A DNA stretch of 64,000 nucleotides from G963923955 sp963923955 (GTDB taxonomy: Bacteria > Pseudomonadota > Gammaproteobacteria > Eutrophobiales > Eutrophobiaceae), in NCBI GenBank assembly GCA_963923955.1, contig OZ000552.1:1984001-2048000 (forward strand), in the 5' to 3' direction. The notes under the pieces were generated by a model. That model was not told the origin of the DNA and ran no database searches. It saw only the letters and a list, made by a program, of their open reading frames with translations. The translations under genes and the position numbers were made by a program. Below, in pieces: positions 48,597 through 55,610 of the stretch. Every line of letters begins with the position of its first letter. Position 1 is the first letter of the stretch.

Positions 48597-49325
48597 ATGT
48601 CAGATTTTGCGACCATTCTGAATGCTACCGGGGAGGACCTGGTACAACTCTTTTGCAGATATAAAGACGATGGCGATTCTGACAAGCGCCTGGATCATAT
48701 CGCCGCCGGGCTGGGGCTGCGTCCTAAGCAGCTTGTGTGTGCGATTGGCTTTAATCCCAGCGCCGGGCATGCAAGCGAGATTTTTACCATCCTTGGCTAT
48801 GCCGACTTTGCCGAGCTATGCCGGGCGCGCAACGAAATATTCACCACGGACACATACTATTCCCTGCGGCTGGAAGATGTCTTGCAGATCTACGGGGTGG
48901 TCAAGGATGATGCGAAGGCCTTGGATGCCATGCAGTATTTACTAACTCGGCGCATTGATAATATTGAGAGGAAAATTGAAGTAACAGTGAGTCCTCGAAT
49001 CATTGAAAGATATAAGGCCGAGATGCGCGCCATCTATCATGACGGCATCGCGCAAATAGATTTTGCGGAAGCGCGTTTGAATAAACCGGACTTCGGTTTT
49101 CGCGCCCTGCTGGGTGAAGTGACCATGATCATCGACAGCAGGCTGATCCCCGCCGGCGACATCTTCTTCCGCGAGACGATCCTGCCGGAGGAGAAGCGCC
49201 GGATACTAAACATGGGACTCATCCCGCATGAATTGATACAATCACGCCTCGGCGATACGGCAGTATCTGCTGAGGAGCAGCGAGTACTGCAAGACTACCT
49301 GCAACAGCACCCAGAATTACGATGA
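48597..49325 (+). CDS. Unknown protein, first of a tandem paralogous pair
   Basis: Not recognised. A 242-residue soluble protein from ATG 48597 (MSDFATILNATGEDLVQLFC). Start chosen because it aligns with the paralogue downstream; a TTG at 48564 would add 11 residues. Shared motifs with the neighbour: DLV(Q/K)(L/I)F, (K/S)QLVCA(I/L)GFN, (N/C)E(I/L)F(T/S)TDTY, a long amphipathic helix, M(R/E)(A/I)(I/H)AIY-(H/N)(D/G)GI, and a C-terminal LxPxEKR. No signal peptide or membrane span. Stop and next start overlap (ATGA), so the two are coupled and perhaps form a heteromer. Confidence 0.75.
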   Translation: MSDFATILNATGEDLVQLFCRYKDDGDSDKRLDHIAAGLGLRPKQLVCAIGFNPSAGHASEIFTILGYADFAELCRARNEIFTTDTYYSLRLEDVLQIYGVVKDDAKALDAMQYLLTRRIDNIERKIEVTVSPRIIERYKAEMRAIYHDGIAQIDFAEARLNKPDFGFRALLGEVTMIIDSRLIPAGDIFFRETILPEEKRRILNMGLIPHELIQSRLGDTAVSAEEQRVLQDYLQQHPELR

Positions 49326-50035
49326 TAAGTTTTACTGAATTATTGACCAGCTCCGATGCCGATCTGGTAAAAATTTTCTACCGGGTGAAATCCGACCCGA
49401 AAGATGACTTTATCATCCGCATTAACAAGGTGGCCGCACAGCTTGATCTGAACCACTCGCAACTGGTCTGCGCGCTGGGTTTTAATCGCCACATCCGCGA
49501 CCTGGCGGATATTTACTCTGCTATCGGCTTTCGCTCATACAAGCTGCTTTCTTATCGCTGCAACGAGTTATTCAGCACCGATACTTATAACCAGCTTGGC
49601 ATTGACAACATCCTGGACATCTATTCCGAGCGCCTGGAAGACCAGCAGATATTAGATGCACTGCGCAAGATGCTGCAGCAGCGCCTCAAACACATTGAAA
49701 CCACCATCGACAAGAACCAAGACCCCGGCCATATTATGAGTTATCGCATGGAAATACACGCCATCTACAACGGCGGCATCGCTGATCAGGCCTTTGCAGA
49801 ACAACGCATTAACGAGGATAGCAGCAAATACCGAATGCTGTCTGATGAAGTCCTGGTCATGGTTGACTCAGGCACTTTCCCCGGCAGTAACCTTTTCTAT
49901 CTTGACTCCCTGACGCCTAAGGAAAAGAGACTGTTGATTGAAAACAAGCATATCAAGCCGGAAATGGTGAAAAACCGCATCCAGAACCCGAAGATCTCCG
50001 CCCAAGAGCGTGAAATGCTGGAGGACTATATCTAG
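49322..50035 (+). CDS. Unknown protein, second of the tandem paralogous pair
   Basis: A 237-residue paralogue of the preceding protein, starting MISFTELLTSSDADLVKIFY. HSQLVCALGFNRHIRDLADI, CNELFSTDTYNQLGIDNILD and DSLTPKEKRLLIENKHIKPE correspond to matching segments of its partner. The pair diverges substantially overall (roughly a quarter to a third identical by eye), so the duplication is old. The protein is charged and mostly helical. It ends about 70 bp before the prophage left att site. Function unknown. Confidence 0.75.
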   Translation: MISFTELLTSSDADLVKIFYRVKSDPKDDFIIRINKVAAQLDLNHSQLVCALGFNRHIRDLADIYSAIGFRSYKLLSYRCNELFSTDTYNQLGIDNILDIYSERLEDQQILDALRKMLQQRLKHIETTIDKNQDPGHIMSYRMEIHAIYNGGIADQAFAEQRINEDSSKYRMLSDEVLVMVDSGTFPGSNLFYLDSLTPKEKRLLIENKHIKPEMVKNRIQNPKISAQEREMLEDYI

Positions 50036-50102
50036 GCGGCCCTTATATCAGTACGCTCATTTTGGGGAAAAATCCCCGCCGTTTTTTACCTGCCCGGTTG
50101 AG

Positions 50103-50148
50103 TGGTGCCGGAAAGAGGACTCGAACCTCCGACCTACGCATTACGAAT
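50103..50148 (-). other. attL: 3'-half tRNA-Thr copy
   Basis: Identical over 46 bases to 55357-55402. It comprises the tRNA-Thr segment from anticodon loop to CCA on the minus strand. The last codons of the integrase gene (Asp-Ser-stop) are read from its inner edge. Confidence 0.9.
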
Positions 50149-50971
50149 CCACAATATTCTCCGCATACTTCAGCAAGTGGCCGGCGGTCAGATGGGCATA
50201 GCGCTGAACCATTGCAGCCGACTTCCAGCCGCCCAACTCCTGTAATACCGACAAAGGTGTGCCTGCCTGGGCGTGCCAGCTTGCCCAGGTGTGGCGTAGA
50301 TCATGCCAGCGGAAGTTTGCAATCCCAGCTCGTTGTAGTGCCTTGTACCAGGCGCGGGTGGAGGTGCTGGTGATGGGCTTGCTTTTGTAGGTGAATACAT
50401 AGGCCGGATGCCGGCCTTTTTGCTCTTCGAGTACTTGCAATGCAGCTTGATTAAGCGGCACCCCGATGGCCTTGCCGTTCTTGGATTGATCCGGGTGAAT
50501 GTAGGCGATTCGAGCATTGAGGTTTACCTGGAGCCATTGTAGGTGGATGACATTGCCGGCCCGCAGGCCAGTGTTCAATGAGAATAGCGCCATTGCTTTT
50601 AAGTGTGCCGGCAACTGCAGGATGAGCCGGTCAGCCTCTTGCCTGGATAAAAAGCGGGTGCGGTGGCCATGTACCTTGCGCATCCGCAGCCGCGGCGGGG
50701 TATCTAACCAGGCCCATTCGTGGCAGGCTCTACGAAGCACAGCACGAATCAGGGCAAGATATTTGTTCACAGTCGCCGGCTTGATGCCATGGCGCTCTTT
50801 GATGGCCATGATCTGATCGACCCGATCACGGTTAATCCTGGACAATGGCTCAGCGGCCAGGTGCGGATGCAGCCAGGCAATTTTTACTTTGTCGTCCTTG
50901 TGGGTCTTTTTATGACCGGTCTCGGCCAACCACCTGGCGGCAGCCTCTTCCCAGGTTTTGTCGTTCATCAT
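50141..50971 (-). CDS. Tyrosine recombinase (phage integrase)
   Basis: A 276-residue site-specific recombinase. An N-terminal SAM-like core-binding domain (about residues 1-95) precedes the catalytic domain. Catalytic residues are visible: Arg in LNTGLRAGNVIHLQW, His-x2-Arg in RWHDLRHTWASWH, Trp/His region LGGWKSAAMV and Tyr in QRYAHLTAG. The stop codon and preceding two codons lie inside the att core, so integration into tRNA-Thr supplies its last codons. The gene is at the attL end, transcribed outward toward the host boundary. Confidence 0.95.
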   Translation of the reverse strand: MMNDKTWEEAAARWLAETGHKKTHKDDKVKIAWLHPHLAAEPLSRINRDRVDQIMAIKERHGIKPATVNKYLALIRAVLRRACHEWAWLDTPPRLRMRKVHGHRTRFLSRQEADRLILQLPAHLKAMALFSLNTGLRAGNVIHLQWLQVNLNARIAYIHPDQSKNGKAIGVPLNQAALQVLEEQKGRHPAYVFTYKSKPITSTSTRAWYKALQRAGIANFRWHDLRHTWASWHAQAGTPLSVLQELGGWKSAAMVQRYAHLTAGHLLKYAENIVDS

Positions 50972-51176
50972 ACCGGCGGCTCCCTATGTATAAAATCCGT
51001 CATCTCGCCAGATTTCGAAGCTTTGTTCAAAAACCGACCGCCTCAGCTTCGTTCTACAAGGTTTTCTAAAGGCACCCCTTGTCTTGGTATAGGGAAAATC
51101 GGTACTCCGGTGCGCCGGTTCTGTGCTATGCTGCGGCCGGTTGTTATCTTTCTGAAACAATATAAAGGAATGAAGC

Positions 51177-51458
51177 ATGAGTGCAGTTACCATTGACACC
51201 TTGAAATTTACCCAGAAGTTGAAAGATGCCGGTGTGCCGGGGCCCCAGGCCGAGGCCGAAGCCGCCGCAATCAATGAAGCCTTTGGCCAGGCATTGGATA
51301 CACAAGTGGCGACCAAGGTAGATATGCAAGCAGTCAGGGATGACATCATCAAGGTAGAACGAAGGATTGACGGGCTGGAGGGTAAGATCACCCTGTTACA
51401 GTGGATGTTAGGGTTTGTGCTGGCCATGCAAGCAGCGATATTGTTAAAGACCTTCTAG
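51177..51458 (+). CDS. DUF1640-like coiled-coil membrane protein carried by the prophage
   Basis: A 93-residue protein, ATG 51177 preceded by AAAGGA. The N-terminus TLKFTQKLKDAGVPGPQAEA and EAAAINEAFGQALDTQVATK resemble DUF1640/CCDC90-type proteins. A coiled coil (IIKVERRIDGLEGKITLLQW) leads to a C-terminal membrane helix (MLGFVLAMQAAILLKTF). It is one of two prophage genes on the plus strand, so it has its own promoter. It may be cargo (a moron) rather than a structural gene. A shorter relative is chromosomal at 18663. Confidence 0.8.
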   Translation: MSAVTIDTLKFTQKLKDAGVPGPQAEAEAAAINEAFGQALDTQVATKVDMQAVRDDIIKVERRIDGLEGKITLLQWMLGFVLAMQAAILLKTF

Positions 51459-51464
51459 CTGCCT

Positions 51465-51850
51465 ATCCAGGCCAAAGCCGAGCGTCTCAGTTGCTCGACA
51501 AGGCGTTTAATCCATCTACCCCTACCCTTACTTAACCATTGCCTGAAACTCAAGTTCTCGTCTGTACAATGCCAGTGCCAGCAGGGGCTTTTTCTTCCTT
51601 GACTTCAATACATCCCGCTCGGGGCACCTCGCTCGTGACGTAGGTGCAAGCTGATCGAACTTCGATGGGCAATCGTACCGGTGAGGTTTGGCAGGGAGGA
51701 AAAGGGAATGCCTGGTGCTGATTCGGAGGATGATAAGGGACTTGGTCGCACTGGCGTGACTTTGCGGGATCCAGGCCAAAGCCGAGCGCCCTCAGTTGCT
51801 CGACAAGCGATTTAATTGCGGCACCCCTACCCTTACCATTCCTTAAAACT
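51465..51850 (-). repeat. Pair of ~85-bp direct repeats in the prophage
   Basis: Copies at 51465-51550 and 51769-51850 both begin atccaggccaaagccgagcg and share ctcagttgctcgacaag and acccctacccttac, with small indels. The 218 bp between them contain no confident gene. Minus-strand frames across the unit (e.g. from GTG 51861, with SLVEQLRALGFGLD) are weak and could be remnants of a duplicated phage gene. This covers most of the 428-bp gene-free stretch at 51459-51886. Confidence 0.65.
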
Positions 51851-51886
51851 CCCTGTTTCACTGGCCTGGTGAGGCGGTGTGTTTGT

Positions 51887-51952
51887 TCAAGAGGAAAGGA
51901 ACAAGATCGAGCAGGCGATCAGCAACACGAGCAGATAAATCCAGCCTTCCAT
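51887..51952 (-). CDS. Possible 21-residue minor coat peptide (pVII/pIX-like)
   Basis: A tiny frame encoding MEGWIYLLVLLIACSILFLS plus a final Ser. It has AAAGG upstream and is almost entirely one hydrophobic helix. Filamentous phages encode minor tip proteins of about 30 hydrophobic residues next to the major coat gene. This one lies just after the coat gene terminator. Assignment is by size, hydrophobicity and position only. Confidence 0.45.
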   Translation of the reverse strand: MEGWIYLLVLLIACSILFLSS

Positions 51953-51980
51953 TTAATCGTTACCTTTGTTGTTCAGTAAG

Positions 51981-52028
51981 AAAAAAGCCAGGGCAAGTTG
52001 CCCCGCCCCGACCGGTTTTCCCTGGCTT
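51981..52028 (-). terminator. Strong intrinsic terminator after the coat gene
   Basis: Minus strand: AAGCCAGGG, a GC-rich internal segment, CCCTGGCTT, then TTTT. The 9-bp perfect stem overlaps the coat stop codon. A strong terminator directly after gene VIII is a conserved feature of filamentous phages. Confidence 0.85.
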
Positions 52029-52230
52029 AGCCAAACAGCATCCCTTTAATCCACTTAAAAGTGACGGCGGTCGCTGCTGCAATCAACAGCACGCCACCGA
52101 CTGTGACCAGGGAGCCGGTCAAGTCAGTGGTGAGTGCCGTAGTGACCGCAGACATGTCAATCGCCGCCGCTGCCGTTGGACTGATGAACACGCCCGCCAG
52201 CAGCACTGCCAGTATGAGAAAATTAGACAT
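52027..52230 (-). CDS. Inovirus major coat protein (pVIII-like)
   Basis: A 67-residue precursor with a signal peptide (MSNFLILAVLLAGVFISPTA, cleavage near AAAA-ID). The mature part is about 43 residues: a short amphipathic N-terminus (IDMSAVTTALTTDLTG), a hydrophobic helix (LVTVGGVLLIAAATAVTF) and a basic C-terminus (KWIKGMLFG) that would face the DNA. AGGAGG precedes the ATG, and a strong terminator follows, both fitting high expression of a coat gene. Confidence 0.85.
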   Translation of the reverse strand: MSNFLILAVLLAGVFISPTAAAAIDMSAVTTALTTDLTGSLVTVGGVLLIAAATAVTFKWIKGMLFG

Positions 52231-52242
52231 AATCGTGTCCTC

Positions 52243-52563
52243 CTAATCTCTACTACGGATGAACCTCACTAGGTTACGGAAGGTATAGGCCGTGGCAAAC
52301 ACGGTCAGGATGACCGGGGTTAGGGACACGGCATCATCAAGCGGCAAGGCCGGGAGTGAGGCATACCCGACTTTGTCGCAGGATTCGGTGGTGGTTATCG
52401 GCTTGGGCTTAGCGCTTTTGCTCTGGGGCTGCCTGTTCGTGGTGGTCGCGGTCTGCGCTTCACGGGTGGCGATCAGGGTCTTTTGTGCTTCAATGCGCGC
52501 AGTTTGCCGGGCAATCTCGGCCTGTTGCCGTTGCTGGTTGCTATGTTCCAAGGTGTGGGACAT
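52243..52563 (-). CDS. Prophage protein with C-terminal membrane helix
   Basis: A 106-residue frame between zot and the coat gene. The N-terminal half is Gln/Arg/Thr-rich and looks like a short coiled coil (HSNQQRQQAEIARQTARIEA). One hydrophobic segment near the end (LTPVILTVFATAYTF) is followed by basic residues. The stop is 13 bases before the coat start. It may be a minor coat or assembly factor; no family recognised. Confidence 0.55.
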   Translation of the reverse strand: MSHTLEHSNQQRQQAEIARQTARIEAQKTLIATREAQTATTTNRQPQSKSAKPKPITTTESCDKVGYASLPALPLDDAVSLTPVILTVFATAYTFRNLVRFIRSRD

Positions 52564-52661
52564 CGTCTTGGTTCTCTACTAGCGTGTCAACACGGGGCGC
52601 GGCAGGGGCGCGCCTGCGCCCCAGTGCCGGCGCCCCCGTGTCGGTGTGTTGTGCCTGGTGT

Positions 52662-53657
52662 TCATTGCCACCTGGAGGCCTGGAGCCAGCTGGCGGATTG
52701 TGCCCAGGTGGCCGGATCCGAACGGGCTTCATCGAAGTAGCCGTGGGCGACAATGTCGCGGCATTGGTCTGCGCCGATGGCAAAGGGCGTGGCCTGCTGG
52801 GTGTAGCAGCGACAGCCAAGGCGTGCCGATTCAATGCAAGCCGCCGGTCGCGGATAGCTGCGGGGTGCAGTGAGCTCGTCATACTTGGGCGCAGAATGCG
52901 GGATGCTGTCGATGCGGGGCAGCTGCTGTTGCAGGTAGGCATCGAGCGAATCAACGATCTGATCGGCCAAGGCCGCGCCGTTGATGTTGCTGGTCTCGGC
53001 AACGGCATCTTCGGCCAGCTCCTGCGAGGCCAGGCGCAAGGTGGAAGGGTTGCTGACCTTGCTGATGAAGGTGTAGATGAGGCCGGCCAGGGTCAGCAAG
53101 AGGAGCGGGAACAGCAGCAGTTTGGCCGGGTAATGGGTCTTGACCGTGTGCACTTCGGCGGATTTGTACAGGGAAAAGGCATCTTTAGGGTAGGCAAAGG
53201 GTTTTTTCTCGCACAGGTTTAACTCACGCCGGTCTTCGGGGCGGAAGAGTTTGCCGGAGGTGTAGATCATGGACAGGTTGTTGCCGGTGCGGGCGCGCAC
53301 GACATGGATGTGGCGGCCGCACAGGTTGCGGACATGGTGATCGACCAGCTTGGGGCTCTGGGTAATAAGCACGATGTCCAGGCCCTGGTGGCGGTGGGTT
53401 TCAAAGCGGCTGCACTTCTCCGGCGCGGCGCGGCGCGGGTCTCTGACCGGAAAGATGCGCTGCGCTTCATCGATGATGATGACGGCCCCATCGGGACATT
53501 GATACCACTGTTCCGGGTTGTCCAGGGGGATCCAAGGCAGTTTCAGTTCGGCAATGCCGTGGTAGTAGATGTCGCGGCCGTCGTACTCCTTGCGCAAGGC
53601 GGCGATGGTGTACAGGGTCTTGCTGTGTCCAGGCAGGCCGGTAACGAAGGTCAACAT
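52662..53657 (-). CDS. Zot-like phage assembly ATPase (pI)
   Basis: A 331-residue inner-membrane ATPase of the zonular occludens toxin family, which drives filamentous phage extrusion. Walker A is TGLPGHSKT near residue 6, Walker B AVIIIDEAQRIF near 58. A transmembrane helix (LLLFPLLLLTLAGLIYTFI) lies near residue 205-225. The periplasmic tail has the Cys pattern of Pf1-like phages (CIESARLGCRCYTQQ, then CRDIVAHGYFDEA). It starts 7 bases after a remnant pVI-like frame. Confidence 0.93.
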   Translation of the reverse strand: MLTFVTGLPGHSKTLYTIAALRKEYDGRDIYYHGIAELKLPWIPLDNPEQWYQCPDGAVIIIDEAQRIFPVRDPRRAAPEKCSRFETHRHQGLDIVLITQSPKLVDHHVRNLCGRHIHVVRARTGNNLSMIYTSGKLFRPEDRRELNLCEKKPFAYPKDAFSLYKSAEVHTVKTHYPAKLLLFPLLLLTLAGLIYTFISKVSNPSTLRLASQELAEDAVAETSNINGAALADQIVDSLDAYLQQQLPRIDSIPHSAPKYDELTAPRSYPRPAACIESARLGCRCYTQQATPFAIGADQCRDIVAHGYFDEARSDPATWAQSASWLQASRWQ

Positions 53658-53663
53658 CGCTGT

Positions 53664-53800
53664 TTAACTTAAGAAGAAGCGCTTTAGAACGAAGCCGGGG
53701 GCGCGGTAGGTGATGCGGATTAACAAGGCCGCCATGAGCAACTGGATGGCCAAGTCCACATTGGCCAAACCCAAGAAGTGCAGCACCACATCACATCTTG
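53664..53800 (-). pseudogene. C-terminal remnant of a pVI-like (DUF2523) minor coat gene
   Basis: A frame ending at TAA 53664, directly before zot, encodes VVLHFLGLANVDLAIQLLMA followed by ALLIRITYRAP and a basic tail. This strongly recalls the C-terminus of DUF2523 minor coat proteins, which lie immediately upstream of zot in many inoviruses. No start or N-terminal half is present; upstream sequence passes directly into the replication gene in another frame. It was probably created by an internal deletion. Confidence 0.6.
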
Positions 53801-54520
53801 TAAGGTGTGGAGAAAGGCCAGACAGGGATAGGCACCGGCCAAGTATTTGCCGGGGTGGCTAAGGATGTCCCAAGGGATGTGGCGGTCCTTGGCGCGGAAC
53901 TCGACTTCACAACGCACCCAGGGGCTGCTCGCCTCGCCCTGCTCCTTGCCCTTGTCGTAGATGCGCAGCATCTTGCCGTTTTCTCGCCGGCCGACATAGA
54001 AGGTGTTGCCAACAGTCTCATCGTGGTTGATGATCTCCATGACCTTCGGCGCCCGGCCGTTGCTGATGTAGCCGCCCTCTTGCTGCCATTGCCGGGCCTG
54101 GGCGAGGTTGATACGTTGGCCGGCAAAGTCATCGTGGGCGATGTCGCAACGGGTGATCTTGGCCTGTACTTGTTCCGCCCAGGCGAGGATGGGTGCAAGC
54201 GGGCCGAATTGCCGGCAGGCGCTTGGACGCAGTTGAATGTTGATGGTGCCGGCCTGGGCCTTCCCGCCGTGTGCAATCCAGCCGTAAGACCCCAGCTCCA
54301 CCTTCTTGTCATAGCCCGACCAGCCCTTGTCGGTCTCTACCCAAGGCATGTCAGGCAGTTGAAAGGTGGTGAGCAGGGCGCGGTGCAGGGCATCGAGCGA
54401 TAAACCCTTGACGGTGAAGCCCAACCAGTCAATGAAGGCCACCTTGTGATGCGTCTGTGCGCGTTTGGCGGTCTGGTACTCAAGAGTGAGGGAGCCGCCT
54501 TTGATTCTTTTGAGTTTCAC
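53720..54520 (-). pseudogene. Phage replication initiation protein, C-terminally truncated
   Basis: A 266-residue frame whose first 235 or so residues resemble filamentous phage rolling-circle initiators (HKVAFIDWLGFTVKGLSLDA; ITRCDIAHDDFAGQRINLAQ; FYVGRRENGKMLRIYDKGKE). After AGAYPCLAFLHTL the remaining residues (Trp/Cys-rich) are the pVI remnant read in the wrong frame. The usual C-terminal 100 or more residues are missing. Replication of the excised phage is therefore doubtful. Starts 51 bases after the candidate origin. Confidence 0.75.
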
Positions 54521-54567
54521 CGGCTCGGTATGCGGGCTTTCCCCCTCTGGCGTGGCCTGGATAGGAC

Positions 54568-54610
54568 TTTCCCCCCGTATTACTTTCCCCCCGTATTACT
54601 GTACGGGGGG
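54568..54610. other. Candidate phage replication origin: iteron pair and hairpin
   Basis: A 17-base sequence tttccccccgtattact occurs twice, at 54568-54584 and 54584-54600. The second copy runs into a 9-bp perfect hairpin, ccccccgta (54587-54595) and tacgggggg (54602-54610), with a 6-nt loop. It sits in the gap between the ssDNA-binding-like gene and rep, where an origin would be expected. A transcription terminator is an alternative, though no U-tract follows. Confidence 0.5.
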
Positions 54611-54661
54611 ACACAGCAGACTCTGCGATGACAGAGGCCGGGGCGGGGATGAGCGCAGCAC

Positions 54662-54946
54662 TCATGAGGGCTTGCCCGCCGCCCTCTTCCAGCTGATCAC
54701 GGTTAGCTTGGTGCTCAGGTTCGGGCCTTTGCGGGCTTCACACAAAAGCGAGAGCACACCGGGCAAGGGCTCTTTTTTGAGCTGAGCCACCATGTCATAG
54801 GGACAGGGCATCTTGGAGATCTCCAGGCCGGCTAAGTTAGGCTGGTCGGTATCGGGCTTGTTGCCGATCCACAAGGTGCCGCCGCGATTGCCATCGACTT
54901 CATAAGCGCTTGCGCCCAGGACATGGGCGATGGTTTCTATTTTCAT
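54662..54946 (-). CDS. Putative phage ssDNA-binding protein (pV-like)
   Basis: A 94-residue protein starting MKIETIAHVLGASAYEVDGN, with GCATTATG-type context and an AGGAGGC ribosome site. It is predominantly beta by eye and ends with basic residues (LTVISWKRAAGKPS). Its size, position upstream of rep and style match helix-destabilising proteins of Vibrio/Xanthomonas filamentous phages, but I cannot name the family with certainty. It is the first gene of the leftward phage operon. Confidence 0.55.
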   Translation of the reverse strand: MKIETIAHVLGASAYEVDGNRGGTLWIGNKPDTDQPNLAGLEISKMPCPYDMVAQLKKEPLPGVLSLLCEARKGPNLSTKLTVISWKRAAGKPS

Positions 54947-55094
54947 AATGCCTCCTGATTTTGTTGGTTAAACTAGATGTTGTGGTATCAGTATTCTTCA
55001 GACACCATATGTTGTGTAAAACTACGCTACGAAATAAGTAGCAGAAAATACAATATAATGCAAGGCATTAGGTAGTAAATAATGAGGAATAAAG
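54947..55094. promoter_or_regulatory. AT-rich divergent control region of the prophage
   Basis: This 148-bp interval separates the leftward structural/replication operon from the rightward repressor-like gene. It is far more AT-rich than its surroundings. A direct repeat atgttgtg occurs near 54978 and 55008 and could be an operator. TATAAT (about 55053) fits a -10 box for the rightward gene. Assignments are by position and composition only. Confidence 0.5.
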
Positions 55095-55421
55095 ATGAAA
55101 ACTTCTGATTATTTAGATTTAATCATAAATAACAAAGACTTAAATAGAGATGCGGACATTGCACGGCTATTAAATAAATCGACCGCAACAATAGCTAGAT
55201 GGCGAAATTGCCGACAACAATTCGGGCCGGAAACAGCTATGAAAGTGGCCGAAATGCTAAAAATAGACCCGGCGCGGATCGCCGCAGACATGTACGCGCA
55301 GAGAGCGAGCAATCAGAGGCTCAAAAGGAAATGGTTAAAATATGGCGCAACTGAAATGGTGCCGGAAAGAGGACTCGAACCTCCGACCTACGCATTACGA
55401 ATGCGCCGCTCTACCGACTGA
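55095..55421 (+). CDS. Phage repressor-like HTH protein reading into tRNA-Thr antisense
   Basis: The first 85 residues (MKTSDYLDLIINNKDLNRDA; DIARLLNKSTATIARWRNCR; AMKVAEMLKIDPARIAADMY) form a helix-turn-helix protein of the DUF3693 type found in Pf1-like phages, a likely repressor or regulator. AGGAATAAAG precedes the ATG. From about 55357 the frame runs antisense through attR and tRNA-Thr, giving the familiar spurious VPERGLEPPTYALR tail. The native tail in the circular phage would differ after the att core. It is divergent from the leftward operon. Confidence 0.75.
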   Translation: MKTSDYLDLIINNKDLNRDADIARLLNKSTATIARWRNCRQQFGPETAMKVAEMLKIDPARIAADMYAQRASNQRLKRKWLKYGATEMVPERGLEPPTYALRMRRSTD

Positions 55422-55432
55422 GCTATTCCGGC
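55357..55432 (-). tRNA. tRNA-Thr (anticodon CGT), containing attR
   Basis: Minus strand, 76 nt with encoded CCA. Acceptor GCCGGAA/TTCCGGC; D-arm GCTC/GAGC; anticodon loop TTCGTAA gives CGT; T-loop TTCGAGT. The 3' 46 bases (55357-55402) are the prophage att core, so the phage restores the tRNA 3' half on integration. Confidence 0.95.
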
Positions 55433-55610
55433 TTGTATTGCGCTTGATGTCGCCCCCGCTCGTTATGTGTAACGCCGGCCATTATAACCTGAAATGGCGG
55501 GGCGGGACGGCAAGAAAAATCCATCGCACAGTTGCCCTTTTGTGGGCGATCGTCTAGGCTATGATACGATCAGATACAGCAATCTTGAGATTTTAATGAG
55601 GAATATCGCT

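Larger units (their letters stand above)
50103..55402 (-). mobile_element. Inovirus-like prophage integrated in tRNA-Thr
   Basis: A 46-bp perfect direct repeat (50103-50148 and 55357-55402) bounds a unit of 5254 bp. The right copy is the 3' half of tRNA-Thr(CGT). Inside are a tyrosine recombinase, a DUF1640-like protein, a 21-residue hydrophobic peptide, a major-coat-like protein followed by a terminator, a membrane-tail protein, a Zot-like ATPase, a truncated rolling-circle replication gene, a possible origin, an ssDNA-binding-like protein and a divergent repressor-like gene. This is a filamentous phage gene set. A pIII-like adsorption protein and full replication and pVI genes are missing, so it is probably defective. 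Confidence 0.88.

Noticed and set aside
55357..55421. A coding tail with the sequence VPERGLEPPTYALR
   Set aside because: It is the antisense of tRNA-Thr read in frame, a common annotation artefact, not a protein domain.
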